64,000 nucleotides of DNA from Streptosporangium saharense (lineage in GTDB: Bacteria; Actinomycetota; Actinomycetes; Streptosporangiales; Streptosporangiaceae). The DNA is taken from assembly GCF_014203715.1 (NCBI RefSeq), contig NZ_JACHJP010000009.1, forward strand, positions 124,001 through 188,000. Reading direction: 5' to 3'. Positions 49,855 through 58,044 of this stretch are shown here, piece by piece (the stretch's first letter is position 1; each line of letters starts with the position of its first letter). The position numbers were made by a program, and so were the translations under genes. The notes beneath the pieces were generated by a model, which made no database searches, was not told the DNA's origin, and saw only the letters and a program-made list of their open reading frames with translations.

Positions 49855-50938
49855 GGGTCGGCTCCTCGGTGGTGCGGAAAAGGCGGCGGCCGGCCAGGCT
49901 GACGTGGACCAGGGCGACCAGGACGGGGACCTCGATGAGCGGGCCGACCACTCCGGCCAGGGCCTGGCCGGAGGTGACGCCGAAGACGCCGACCGCGACC
50001 GCGATGGCCAGCTCGAAGTTGTTGCCGGCGGCGGTGAAGGCGAGCGTCGCCGTCCTGTCGTAGGGCAGGCCGATCACCCTGCCGGTCAGGAAGCCGCCGC
50101 CCCACATGAGCGCGAAGTAGGCCAGCAGCGGCAGGGCGATGCGGGCCACGTCGCCGGGCTGGGAGGTGATGGTACGGCCCTGCAGCGCGAACAGGACGAC
50201 GATGGTGAACAGCAGGCCGTACAGGGCGGCCGGGGCGACGCGGGGCAGGAAGCGCCGCTCGTACCAGTCGCGGCCACGGGCGCGTTCGCCTAGCTCGCGC
50301 GAGGCGTAACCGGCGGCCAGCGGGACGCCCAGGAAGACCAGCACGTAGAAGGCGATGTCGAAGGCCGACACCTCCAGCGCCGACCGCGGCAGGCCGAGCC
50401 AGCCGGGCAGCACCCGCAGGTAGAACCAGCCCAGCGCGCCGAAGGCGATCACCTGGAAGATCGAGTTCAGGGCGACCAGGACGGCGGCGGCCTCCCGGTT
50501 CCCGCGGGCCAGGTCGTTCCAGACGAGCACCATGGCGATGCACCGGGCCAGTCCGACGATGATCAGCCCGGTGCGGTACTCGGGCAGGTCGGGCAGGAAG
50601 ATCCAGGCCAGCGCGAACATCAGCGCCGGGCCGAGCACCCAGTTGAGCAGCAGCGAGGAGACCAGCAGGCGGCGGTCGCCGGTGACGGTGCCGAGACGGT
50701 CGTAGCGGACCTTGGTCAGCACCGGATACATCATCAGCAGCAGGCCGAGTGCGATCGGCAGCGAGATCTCACCGATCCTGACGGCGTCCAGCACGGTGTC
50801 CAGGCCGGGCACCAGGCGGCCCAGGAGCAGTCCGGCGGCCATGGCCGCGACGATCCACACCGGCAGGAACCGGTCCAGCCTCGGCAGGGCGCCGACCACG
50901 CCGGGTGGCGCGGTGGCCGGTGCGGGTCGAACCGACAT
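49847..50938 (-). CDS. acr3: Acr3-type arsenite efflux permease
   Basis: 363 residues from ATG 50938, which overlaps the arsR2 stop (TGATG); GTG 50941 is possible. About ten membrane helices, with Acr3 signatures 'PLLMMYPVLTKVRYDRLG'-like first loop, 'GLARCIAMVLVWNDLARG' (conserved Cys for As(III)), and 'FTAAGNNFELAIAVAVGVFG'. Exports arsenite driven by the proton motive force. Confidence 0.93.
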   Translation of the reverse strand: MSVRPAPATAPPGVVGALPRLDRFLPVWIVAAMAAGLLLGRLVPGLDTVLDAVRIGEISLPIALGLLLMMYPVLTKVRYDRLGTVTGDRRLLVSSLLLNWVLGPALMFALAWIFLPDLPEYRTGLIIVGLARCIAMVLVWNDLARGNREAAAVLVALNSIFQVIAFGALGWFYLRVLPGWLGLPRSALEVSAFDIAFYVLVFLGVPLAAGYASRELGERARGRDWYERRFLPRVAPAALYGLLFTIVVLFALQGRTITSQPGDVARIALPLLAYFALMWGGGFLTGRVIGLPYDRTATLAFTAAGNNFELAIAVAVGVFGVTSGQALAGVVGPLIEVPVLVALVHVSLAGRRLFRTTEEPTRA

Positions 50939-51351
50939 CACCGCGACACCGCCACCGGCTCACTGGAGGGCTCATTGGAGGGCTCATTGGAGGGCTCACT
51001 GGAGGGCTCACTGGAGGGCTCACTGGAGGGCGGAGTCAGCAGCGCCGAAAGCTCACCGAGGGTTTCGGGCACCAGCCGGTAGTACACCCAGGAGGCGCGC
51101 CGCTCCGAGGTCAGCAGCCCGACCTCCTTGAGCACCTTCAGGTGGTGGCTGATGGTCGGCTGGGACAGCTCGAACGCGCCGGTGATGTCGCACACGCACA
51201 CCTCCCCGCCCGCCCGGCTGGCCACGATCGACAGGATGCGCAGCCGTACCGGATCGCCCAGAGCCTTGAACACGCGCGCCACCCCGGCCGCCTGCCCGGC
51301 GTCCAGCGGCTCACGGGTCAGCGGCGGGCTGCACCCCAGGATCTGTTCCAT
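50938..51351 (-). CDS. arsR: ArsR-family repressor with (SSEP)n C-terminal tail (copy 2)
   Basis: 137 residues. Winged HTH with C52/C54 in 'VCVCDITGAFELSQPTISHH' and C7 near the N-terminus. After residue 108 the protein is a run of SSEP/SNEP tetrapeptides made by a 12-bp tandem repeat, ending 'SSEPVAVSR'. The tail is acidic and disordered and its length may vary between strains. It starts the arsR2-acr3-arsC operon and has a two-part operator upstream. Confidence 0.93.
   Translation of the reverse strand: MEQILGCSPPLTREPLDAGQAAGVARVFKALGDPVRLRILSIVASRAGGEVCVCDITGAFELSQPTISHHLKVLKEVGLLTSERRASWVYYRLVPETLGELSALLTPPSSEPSSEPSSEPSNEPSNEPSSEPVAVSR
50957..51028 (-). repeat. 12-bp tandem repeat inside arsR2
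   Basis: Six units of 'GGCTCA(C/T)TGGAG' on the plus strand, encoding SSEP or SNEP on the minus strand. Units differ only at one base (C/T), giving Ser or Asn. Confidence 0.95.
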
Positions 51352-51364
51352 CCCGGTCCCTCCT

Positions 51365-51397
51365 TAATAGACACCTGTCTATATTGACAGATGTCTA
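51365..51397. promoter_or_regulatory. ArsR operator of the acr3 operon
   Basis: 'ATAGACA-CC-TGTCTAT' (51367-51382) is a perfect 7-2-7 inverted repeat, followed by 'GACA-GA-TGTC' (51386-51395). It lies 14 bases before arsR2, the classical ArsR/SmtB operator position. Confidence 0.85.
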
Positions 51398-51696
51398 TGT
51401 CTGTTGGGAACGCCGGGTGGGACGCTGTTCCTTCCGGCGACCGCCGACATCCGCCCGCACACCGCGGCGCGGTCGAGCTCCTGTTTGTACGGCATGGCCT
51501 CGGTTATCTCGTACGGATGGTCGTGGTCTTCGCACCGGGCGTACAGGTCGGTGCCGGGGGGATGCCGAGGCGGACAGGGTGGGCCGACGTTGCTTCCCGT
51601 GAAATGCGGGAATCTGCTCTTCAACGACAATTTGCTCGCGGTGGGGAGGCGCCACAGGCTGACGCGGCCGGCCACGATGCGGACAGGAGGCGGCCG
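51398..51696. other. Intergenic region, no gene recognised
   Basis: About 300 bases between the acr3 operon and the PP2C phosphatase. Several frames are open on both strands but none has a start signal or family match. The last 30 bases hold the ribosome binding site (aggagg) of the next gene. Confidence 0.5.
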
Positions 51697-52923
51697 ATGT
51701 CTTCCTCACCCGACGTCACGGGGATGCTGACCGGCCTGCTGGAGGCCAGCCATCTGGCGGAGCTGGAACGCCTGCCGTCGCTGGTCAACGAGTACGCCGC
51801 CCGCGCGGGCCTGCGGGAGGTGACGATCTATCTGGCCGACCTCCAGCAGAGGGTGCTGCGGCCCCTGACCGGGCAGGAGGACGCGCTGCGCATCGATGCC
51901 ACCCTGGCCGGACGCGCCTTCCAGGAGGTGCGCCCGCTGGCCAAGACCGGGGCCGACGGGCAGGTGGACCACTGGTGGGTGCCGGTGCTGGACGGCACGG
52001 GACGGCTGGGCGTGCTGCGCGTCCGGCCACCGGAGGACGGCCAGGCGGCCGGGGACGCCATGCGGCACCTGGCCTCGATGGTCGCGCTGCTGCTGGTCAG
52101 CTACCGCCACCACAGCGACTCCTACGCCCGGCTGGTGCGCACCCGGCCGATGAACGTGGCCGCGGAGATGCAGTGGAACCTGATGCCGCCGCTGACCTTC
52201 GCCAACCGCAGGGTCACGGTCGGCGCGGTCATGGAACCGGCCTACGAGGTCGGCGGGGACGCCTTCGACTACGCCATCGCCGGAGACACCCTGCACCTGG
52301 CCGTCTTCGACGCCATGGGCCACGACACCTCCGCGGGGCTGACCGCGACCCTGGCGATGGCCGCCTGCCGCAACCACCGCCGCCAGGGCATGGGACTGGC
52401 CGACAACAGCGAGGCGATCGAGCGCGTCCTGATCGGCGAGTTCGGCAGAGCCACGCGGTTCGTCACCGCGATCATGGCCGACCTGGACACGGCCACCGGC
52501 CTGTTCCGCTGGGTCAACCGCGGCCACCACCCGCCGGTGGTGATCCGCCACGGCCGCTGGGTCACCACCCTGCGCTGTGCCCCGGCCCACCCCATGGGGC
52601 TGAACCTGAACCTGCCGGTCGTCCCGTGCCGGGAACAACTGGAGCCGGGAGACCGGGTGGTGCTGTACACCGACGGCATCACCGAGGCCCGTGGCCGTAC
52701 CGCCCAGGAGTTCGGGTTGCGGCGGTTCATCGACTTCGTCATCCGCCACCACGCCGCGGGCCTGCCGGTGCCCGAGACGCTGCGCCGCCTGACCCACGCC
52801 GTGCTGGACTATCACGGCGGCCAGCTACAGGACGACGCGACCGTCCTGATCGTCGAGTGGCACGGCCCCGAGGGACGCAGGTACGACGGGCCGGACGGAC
52901 TGCGCTCGGCGCTGACCGGCTGA
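51697..52923 (+). CDS. PP2C/SpoIIE-type serine phosphatase with GAF-like N-terminus
   Basis: 408 residues from ATG 51697 (aggagg upstream); the open frame continues upstream without features. Residues 20-150 form a GAF-like sensor ('LREVTIYLADLQQRVLRPLT'). The phosphatase domain has metal-binding acids in 'EVGGDAFDYAIAGDTLHLAV', 'DAMGHDTSAGLTATLAMAAC', 'RWVNRGHHPPVVIR' and 'VVLYTDGITEARG', with the last at 'QDDATVLIVEW'. Such RsbU-like enzymes dephosphorylate anti-sigma antagonists in stress signalling. No cognate partner lies adjacent. Confidence 0.9.
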   Translation: MSSSPDVTGMLTGLLEASHLAELERLPSLVNEYAARAGLREVTIYLADLQQRVLRPLTGQEDALRIDATLAGRAFQEVRPLAKTGADGQVDHWWVPVLDGTGRLGVLRVRPPEDGQAAGDAMRHLASMVALLLVSYRHHSDSYARLVRTRPMNVAAEMQWNLMPPLTFANRRVTVGAVMEPAYEVGGDAFDYAIAGDTLHLAVFDAMGHDTSAGLTATLAMAACRNHRRQGMGLADNSEAIERVLIGEFGRATRFVTAIMADLDTATGLFRWVNRGHHPPVVIRHGRWVTTLRCAPAHPMGLNLNLPVVPCREQLEPGDRVVLYTDGITEARGRTAQEFGLRRFIDFVIRHHAAGLPVPETLRRLTHAVLDYHGGQLQDDATVLIVEWHGPEGRRYDGPDGLRSALTG

Positions 52924-52935
52924 GCGGCCGTCAGG
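52913..52935. terminator. Weak hairpin between convergent genes
   Basis: 'CTGACCGGC' can pair with 'GCCG-TCAG' with one bulge, spanning the ends of the PP2C and DUF2071 genes, which are only 7 bases apart. Confidence 0.4.
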
Positions 52936-53650
52936 ACAGGCTCCACATCCCGATCCTGACCCGCACCCCGGGGGAGGCGTACAGGAGCGGGTCGCCCTCG
53001 GGAGCGGGGAGTCCTCCAGCCTGCAGGAGGTCCTGGTCGAGATGTGTCAGGCGGGCGTGGCGCAGCGGCCACGGCCGGTGATCGACCTCGGCGTGGGCCG
53101 GTCTGCCCCCGACGGTGGTGAAGAGCCGGTAGCGCTCGGTGAGGAAGTCGGTGAGACCGTCCCGCTCGGTGTCGGACAGCGGGGCGCCGACCTCCACGTC
53201 GGCGTCGCAGCGAGCCCCAACGGGACCGATCAGCCTGCGTTGACAGCGGTAGGAACGCCGGTCACCCTCGACGCGCACGGACATGTCGGACCAGTGGTAC
53301 GGCAGGCCGTACCCGATCCTGCCGCCGAGAGCGGGAAGGAGGCGTCCGGCGTCCAGCGACAGGAACCACAGGCCGTCACGTCCCCGCGCGTCCCGCACGT
53401 AGGTGCGCACGTTCGTCTCGGGGAACCGTGACAGCCACGGCGGGGCCGGTGTGCCGGGCACCCGTACGTCGTCCATGAGGAAAGGTGTCAGACCGACCCA
53501 CGCGGAGCCGTCGAACTCCTGGACCGTGAGCCAGTCGGGAAGCAGCGACTGGACCACGGCGGGGGAGTAGCGCCAGTGGATGAAGGTCATGTGGTACCAC
53601 CCGTGGTACATCACCGGCCGGGTGACCCGTGGAGGCTGTGTCGTCCGCAT
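52931..53650 (-). CDS. DUF2071 (YqjF-like) protein
   Basis: 239 residues. 'YHMTFIHWRYSPAVVQSLLP' near the start, 'FDGSAWVGLTPFLMDDVRVP', 'FPETNVRTYVRDARGRDGLW' 'FLSLDAGR' and 'PYHWSDMSV' are the conserved blocks of the DUF2071/YqjF family, an acetoacetate-decarboxylase-like fold. Catalytic activity unknown. Convergent with the phosphatase gene. Confidence 0.88.
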   Translation of the reverse strand: MRTTQPPRVTRPVMYHGWYHMTFIHWRYSPAVVQSLLPDWLTVQEFDGSAWVGLTPFLMDDVRVPGTPAPPWLSRFPETNVRTYVRDARGRDGLWFLSLDAGRLLPALGGRIGYGLPYHWSDMSVRVEGDRRSYRCQRRLIGPVGARCDADVEVGAPLSDTERDGLTDFLTERYRLFTTVGGRPAHAEVDHRPWPLRHARLTHLDQDLLQAGGLPAPEGDPLLYASPGVRVRIGMWSLS

Positions 53651-53678
53651 CCTGTATCGCTACCCAGGATGGACCGGT

Positions 53679-54671
53679 TCAGGGGTGTTTGAGAAGGTCG
53701 ATGACCGCGCGTTCCGCCGCGCCGTGCGTGGCCGGGCCGTCGGCCTCGCCGAGGTCGGTCAATGCCCGGTGGATGGTCCTGCCCCGTTCGTAGGCGGTGA
53801 CGACGCGGGGATCGACGTAGGAGGCGCGGGCGACCGCGGGGGTGTTGCCCAGGTGCGCGGCGACCTCCCGCATGACGTGGGCGACGGCCCTGCGGCGCCC
53901 CGCCCGGCTGCGGACCCGCCGCGCGACCGCCAGGCCGACGGCGGCGTACACCGTGGCGTGCCAGGTGCGGAAGTCCTTGGCGCTGACCTCGGTCTCCATC
54001 CGCTCACGCAGGTAGGCGTTGATGTCGTCGCTGCGGACGTCGGTCCAGGAGTCGTCGTCCTCGTAACGCAGCAGCTCACCCTTGGCGCCGGTTCTGTGCA
54101 ACGCGGTGACGACCTCGCACACGTCAGGGTCGTCCAGCTCGACCTCGCGCAGCTTGCCGCCCTTCGCCGGGTAGCGGAAGGCGACCCGGCCACGTGAGCA
54201 GGTCACGTGCTCCATCCGCATCGTCGCCAGCCCGAACGACTCGTACGCCTCACCGCCCACCCGGAACAGCCCGACGTCGAGCATCCTGGCCGCGGCGGCC
54301 AGCACCCGCTCACGCGTCAGGCCCGGCTGGTCGAGGTCGGCCTGCACCTTCTTGCGGAAGTCCGGCAACCTCTCCGCCAGCTCCGTGACCCGGGCGAACT
54401 TGAGCCGGTCCTGCTCCTCGCGCCAGGTGTCGTGGTAGCGGTACTGCCGCCGCCCGGCCGCGTCGGTGCCCACGGCCTGGATGTGCCCCTTCGCGTCACG
54501 GCAGATCCACACCTCCCGCCACGCGGGCGGCAGCGCGAGCGCCCTGATCCTGGCGAGTGTCCTGCGGTCCTTGACCGGACGTCCGTCGGCGTAGGCGTAG
54601 GAGAAGGACCGCCCACGACGCCGACGGGTGATGCCGGGCTCGGCGGGATCGCTGGTGCGCAGTTCGTGCAT
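53679..54671 (-). CDS. Eukaryotic-like DNA topoisomerase IB
   Basis: 330 residues from ATG 54671 (gggggac upstream). N-terminal beta domain 'RGRSFSYAYADGRPVKDRRT' and 'IQAVGTDAAGRRQYRYHDTW' ; catalytic domain with the tetrad 'KDFRTWHAT' (R235, H238) and nucleophile Y285 in 'ARASYVDPRV'. Relaxes supercoils through a 3'-phosphotyrosine intermediate. Bacterial members resemble the poxvirus enzyme. No operon partner. Confidence 0.92.
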   Translation of the reverse strand: MHELRTSDPAEPGITRRRRGRSFSYAYADGRPVKDRRTLARIRALALPPAWREVWICRDAKGHIQAVGTDAAGRRQYRYHDTWREEQDRLKFARVTELAERLPDFRKKVQADLDQPGLTRERVLAAAARMLDVGLFRVGGEAYESFGLATMRMEHVTCSRGRVAFRYPAKGGKLREVELDDPDVCEVVTALHRTGAKGELLRYEDDDSWTDVRSDDINAYLRERMETEVSAKDFRTWHATVYAAVGLAVARRVRSRAGRRRAVAHVMREVAAHLGNTPAVARASYVDPRVVTAYERGRTIHRALTDLGEADGPATHGAAERAVIDLLKHP

Positions 54672-54952
54672 GCCGTCCCCCCTACCCGGACAGAGCCCGT
54701 CATGCCGTACCCCCACCGGGTTCCACCACCGATGTGCGCGCCGAGGACTCCGGCGCCGGGGCCGGGGTTTTCCAGACGCCTGTATCACCGGGCGTCGGGG
54801 GGCGTCTCATCGGCGCGTTGGTGAGCTCTGCTCAACGCGTTGGTTCTCGCGCGCCGTACGGCATGCGAGGCCCCGGATGTTTCAGCAGGGGGCGGCGGGT
54901 AGAGGTGGGCGCGGAGCCGTCGGAGCCCGTTCCTGAAACCGAGGAGGCGAGT

Positions 54953-55504
54953 ATGCCCCAGAACGTCATCGAGCTGATCATGGCCGACCACCGTGACGTC
55001 GAGACGATCTTCGAGAAGCTGAGGAATCAGCCGGAGAACCGGCCCGCCCTGGTGGCGGAGCTGGCCGCGAAGTTCGTCGCGCACGCCCGCGCCGAGGAGG
55101 CCAGGGTCTACCCCGAGCTGGCCAAGGCCGACCCCGGTGAGCGCGGCGAGGTCCGCCACGGGACCGAGGAGCACCACGAGGCGGAGGAGCTCCTGGCCAC
55201 CCTCATGGAGACCGACCCCGACCGGTCGGAGTTCGCGACCGTGCTGGAACAGATGATCAAGGCGGTCAAGCACCACGTCGAGGAGGAGGAGACCGACATC
55301 CTCCCCGCCATGGCCAAGGCCATCCCCGCCGACAAGCTGGTCACGATGGGCAAGGCGTTCAGCCAGGCCAAGGCCGTGGAGCTGGCCAAGCCGCCCAGGC
55401 CGAAGGGCCGCACCAAGGAGGAACTGGTCGAGCAGGCCAGGAAGAAGGGCGTCGAGGGCTACAGCTCCATGACCAAGGAGGAGCTGGTCGCGGCCCTCGG
55501 CTGA
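54953..55504 (+). CDS. Hemerythrin-domain protein with SAP-like C-terminus
   Basis: 183 residues from ATG 54953 (gaggagg upstream). HHE ligands include H13 ('MADHRDVE'), H44/E48 ('VAHARAEEARVYP'), the His pair in 'EEHHEAEELL' and 'VKHHVEEEETDILP'. The C-terminal 35 residues ('RTKEELVEQARKKGVEGYSS' then 'MTKEELVAALG') resemble a Rho-N/SAP-type helix pair that binds nucleic acid. The fusion suggests protection of DNA-associated targets. A strong terminator follows. Confidence 0.85.
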   Translation: MPQNVIELIMADHRDVETIFEKLRNQPENRPALVAELAAKFVAHARAEEARVYPELAKADPGERGEVRHGTEEHHEAEELLATLMETDPDRSEFATVLEQMIKAVKHHVEEEETDILPAMAKAIPADKLVTMGKAFSQAKAVELAKPPRPKGRTKEELVEQARKKGVEGYSSMTKEELVAALG

Positions 55505-55606
55505 GACGCGGGGAGGCGTCTCGGCCGAGGGCGGCGGAGCGGGGTCCGGCGTTCCCGGCGTTCGGGACCGTGGGAGAGCGGCGGCCCCGGCCGTGAGGGG
55601 GAGATG

Positions 55607-55652
55607 ACGGCGATGCCCGGCACTCGAATCAGTGAGTGCCGGGCATCGCCGT
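55607..55652 (+). terminator. Strong hairpin terminator
   Basis: 19-bp perfect stem (55607-55625 with 55634-55652), 8-nt loop, about 100 bases after the hemerythrin stop. Confidence 0.88.
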
Positions 55653-55686
55653 TGTCCGCGGTCCAATGGCCGGGGGGAGCGCCTCT

Positions 55687-55796
55687 ACCGATGCTGACCA
55701 GGGCGGGCTCGCTGTACCGGCACGGAAGACGCCACGTCCGCGACGAAGCACCGATGAACCGGACGGGGACGGGCTCGCCGTACCGGCATGGAAGAC
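55687..55796 (+). repeat. Two imperfect 45-bp direct repeats
   Basis: 55687-55730 and 55750-55796 share 'ACCGATG', then 'CGGGCTCGC(T/C)GTACCGGCA' and 'GGAAGAC'. They lie between the terminator and the end of the nitronate-monooxygenase-like gene. The region 55505-55838 holds no supported gene. Confidence 0.7.
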
Positions 55797-55838
55797 TCCC
55801 GCGCGAGCCGGGCCGGGGGCGTGCCCTACTCGCCGACG

Positions 55839-57314
55839 TCAGCCGGGACCGGGAAGGCCGCCGAGGAGGTGGGTGATGACGTCGGCGGCCGTGTGGTCGT
55901 TGGGCAGGTCGGTGAGGAAGCCGAGGTCCTGGCCGAGGGTGAGCAGGGGCGGCTCGACGTAGCCGTCCGAGCGGTGCTGACCGAGCCCGATCGCGCTGAC
56001 GAGCCCGTTGCACAGGCATCTGCGGCCTACCGTGTCGCTCTCCGGACGGCCCTTGCGGACGTAGGTGTCCACGGGCTCCGCGGGGCAGCGGTAGCCGACC
56101 TCGCCGTCTGTCTTGAGGTACGGCACGCGCAGATGTCCCAGGTCGCACAGCCGTGGACGGGCGGTGTAGACGTCGGGGTCGGCGACGGTGCCCGGCAAGG
56201 AGGCGACCTTGAAGGGGAAGCCCGCCGGGGAGGCGTCGGGGTCGTTGCGGACCGGCAGGGTGCCGGTGACGGCGGCGTCGAGCAGGCGGCGCCTGAGCTT
56301 CTCCTCAAGACCGGACTCCCTGCACAGGGCGAAGGCCGTACCCACCTGAACGCCGGTGGCGCCCACCTCAAGCGCCCGCGTCAGCGCCTGCCGGTCGGCG
56401 TGACCACCGGCCAGCCAGAACGGCAGCCCCAGCGCGGCGACTTTGGCGGTGTCCACCCGGTCGCGGGGACCGTAGAGGGGTTCGCCCTCCTCGTCGAGCT
56501 GGAGTCTGCCCCGGGGCGGCGCGCTGTGGCCACCGGCGACGGGACCCTCGACCACGAACCCGTCGGGCCGCGTCTCCGGCTTCCTCGCCAGGTAGGTGGC
56601 CAGGATGTCGGAGGAGACGATGGCCAGGAGCCGGGGCCGCCTGAGCGGGGGCGGCGGCAGGGGGCCGTGCAGGGTCGCCGGGTCGATGCCGACGGTGTGA
56701 CGCTGCCCGGACTCGGCCCCGGCGACGGTGACCGAGATCTCGGCGGGCCGGTGGACGGCGAGGGCGTCGAGCAGGCCGGGGATCTCTGAGGGGATGCCCG
56801 CGCCCATGAGCACGTAGTCGACCCCGGCGAGCATGGCGCCGTAGACCGCCGCGGGCGTGGCGAGCTGGATCTTCTCCAGGTAGTTGACGCCGACGAGGCC
56901 GTCATGACCCTCGCGGGCCAGGAACACCTCGGCGAAGTTGGCGGTCACGGTCAGCTCGGTCCTGCCCCGGTGCGGGCGCAGGCCGAGTTTGGGCACCGGC
57001 CGGTACGGCTTGCCGGGGGCGATGCCGCCGGGCACGTAGTAGCGCTCCCTGACCCGCCGGGCGACCTCGGGGAAGGGGAAGGCGTCCAGGGCGCGGCGCA
57101 GGTCGCCGTCCGGGTCGCCCTGCTGCAACCGGCGGGCCAGCACGAGGTCAAGGGCGACCCCGGACACGACACCGAGCTGCCCCGCGGCGGAGACGGCCCG
57201 CGCCAGCCGCCATCCGGACACGCCGACTCCCATCCCGCCCTGGATGATCGTGGGAAACGTGTCGTCGGCGGTGTCGAGCGTCAAGACGGGACCTCCTGGT
57301 CGGGACGTGGTCAT
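55839..57314 (-). CDS. Nitronate monooxygenase-like (NPD family) flavoprotein
   Basis: 491 residues from ATG 57314, overlapping the preceding gene's stop (ATGA). TIM-barrel FMN signatures: 'TIIQGGMGVGVSGWRLARAV', 'VDYVLMGAGIPSEIPGLLDA', 'VVEGPVAGGHSAPPRG' (the GGH loop) and 'FWLAGGHADRQALTRALEVG' 'ATGVQVGTAFALC'. A C-terminal extension has 'CDLGHLRVPYLK' and 'RRCLCNGLVSAIG', possibly a metal site. Family members oxidise alkyl nitronates, releasing nitrite. The divergent operon encodes a nitrite-reductase-like protein, which fits. Confidence 0.78.
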   Translation of the reverse strand: MTTSRPGGPVLTLDTADDTFPTIIQGGMGVGVSGWRLARAVSAAGQLGVVSGVALDLVLARRLQQGDPDGDLRRALDAFPFPEVARRVRERYYVPGGIAPGKPYRPVPKLGLRPHRGRTELTVTANFAEVFLAREGHDGLVGVNYLEKIQLATPAAVYGAMLAGVDYVLMGAGIPSEIPGLLDALAVHRPAEISVTVAGAESGQRHTVGIDPATLHGPLPPPPLRRPRLLAIVSSDILATYLARKPETRPDGFVVEGPVAGGHSAPPRGRLQLDEEGEPLYGPRDRVDTAKVAALGLPFWLAGGHADRQALTRALEVGATGVQVGTAFALCRESGLEEKLRRRLLDAAVTGTLPVRNDPDASPAGFPFKVASLPGTVADPDVYTARPRLCDLGHLRVPYLKTDGEVGYRCPAEPVDTYVRKGRPESDTVGRRCLCNGLVSAIGLGQHRSDGYVEPPLLTLGQDLGFLTDLPNDHTAADVITHLLGGLPGPG

Positions 57315-57802
57315 CTGTCGGCGGACAGTACGGCGCTCACCGTGACGAAGGCGGCGCCCGTGCCCATCAGGACCGTGCCCAGGCCGACCGCCAGGGAGGT
57401 GACCTGCCAGGCCTGGTAGGCGGTCATCAGCGAGGCACGCAGCGTCTCGCCCATGAAAGCGGTCTGGCGCAGCGCGCTGAGGGCCTCGTCCTGGCCACCG
57501 GCGGCGTGCAGCTCGGCGGTGATCTCGGAGTAGGACCGGTCCCTGGTGGCGAGGCGCACGTTGCCGCCGATCATGTCGGCGAACGCGCGGGCCTGGACGC
57601 CGTCCTCCACCTGGCACCCGGCGTACGCGGTGAGCTCCTCGGGCAGCCCCTTCTCCGGGAAGGTGATCCGCTGCTGGGAGAGCTCGTCGCGGATCTCGTC
57701 CCTGCCCCGCAGACCACGGGCCACCATGACGGCACCGGCCGCCAGGGTGGTGACGCCGACGGCGCCAACCAGCGTCGTCGCCAACCGGCGCGGATCGTTC
57801 AT
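57311..57802 (-). CDS. Hypothetical two-helix membrane protein
   Basis: 163 residues from ATG 57802 (aaggaga 8 bases upstream). A membrane helix at residues 6-28 ('LATTLVGAVGVTTLAAGAVM') and another at the C-terminus ('SLAVGLGTVLMGTGAAFVTV'). Between them a soluble loop has 'RDELSQQRITFPEKGLPEEL' and a single Cys. Overlaps the nitronate-monooxygenase-like gene by ATGA. Family not recognised. The promoter region has DosR-like boxes. Confidence 0.7.
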   Translation of the reverse strand: MNDPRRLATTLVGAVGVTTLAAGAVMVARGLRGRDEIRDELSQQRITFPEKGLPEELTAYAGCQVEDGVQARAFADMIGGNVRLATRDRSYSEITAELHAAGGQDEALSALRQTAFMGETLRASLMTAYQAWQVTSLAVGLGTVLMGTGAAFVTVSAVLSADR

Positions 57803-57841
57803 GAGAGGTCTCCTTCGTCGTAACGGCACGGGTTCCTGTCA

Positions 57842-57969
57842 GGAGCTTTCGGCCGTGGGCGGGGCGCGATGAAGGGCCACAGGCCCCTGCCCGCGAGGCC
57901 GAAAGTCCCAAATCCCGGTAAAGGGCGGCCCGAAGGACTTTGGTCCCGCCGATGACGGCCTTTGAGCCC
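57842..57969. promoter_or_regulatory. Cluster of DevR/DosR-like boxes in divergent promoter
   Basis: Compared with the mycobacterial box GGGACTTTNGNCCC: minus strand 'TTTGGGACTTTCGGCCT' (57896-57912), plus strand 'GGACTTTGGTCCC' (57935-57947) and 'GGCCTTTGAGCCC' (57957-57969, 22 bp further), and a weaker 'GGAGCTTTCGGCC' (57842-57854). All lie between the divergent starts at 57802 and 58045. Confidence 0.7.
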
Positions 57970-58044
57970 GTGCCCGCAGCCCCCTCCGAGCTTTACCGTG
58001 AAGTGAATTCAGCGCCCCGTGACATCCAGCGGAAGAGAACGGCC

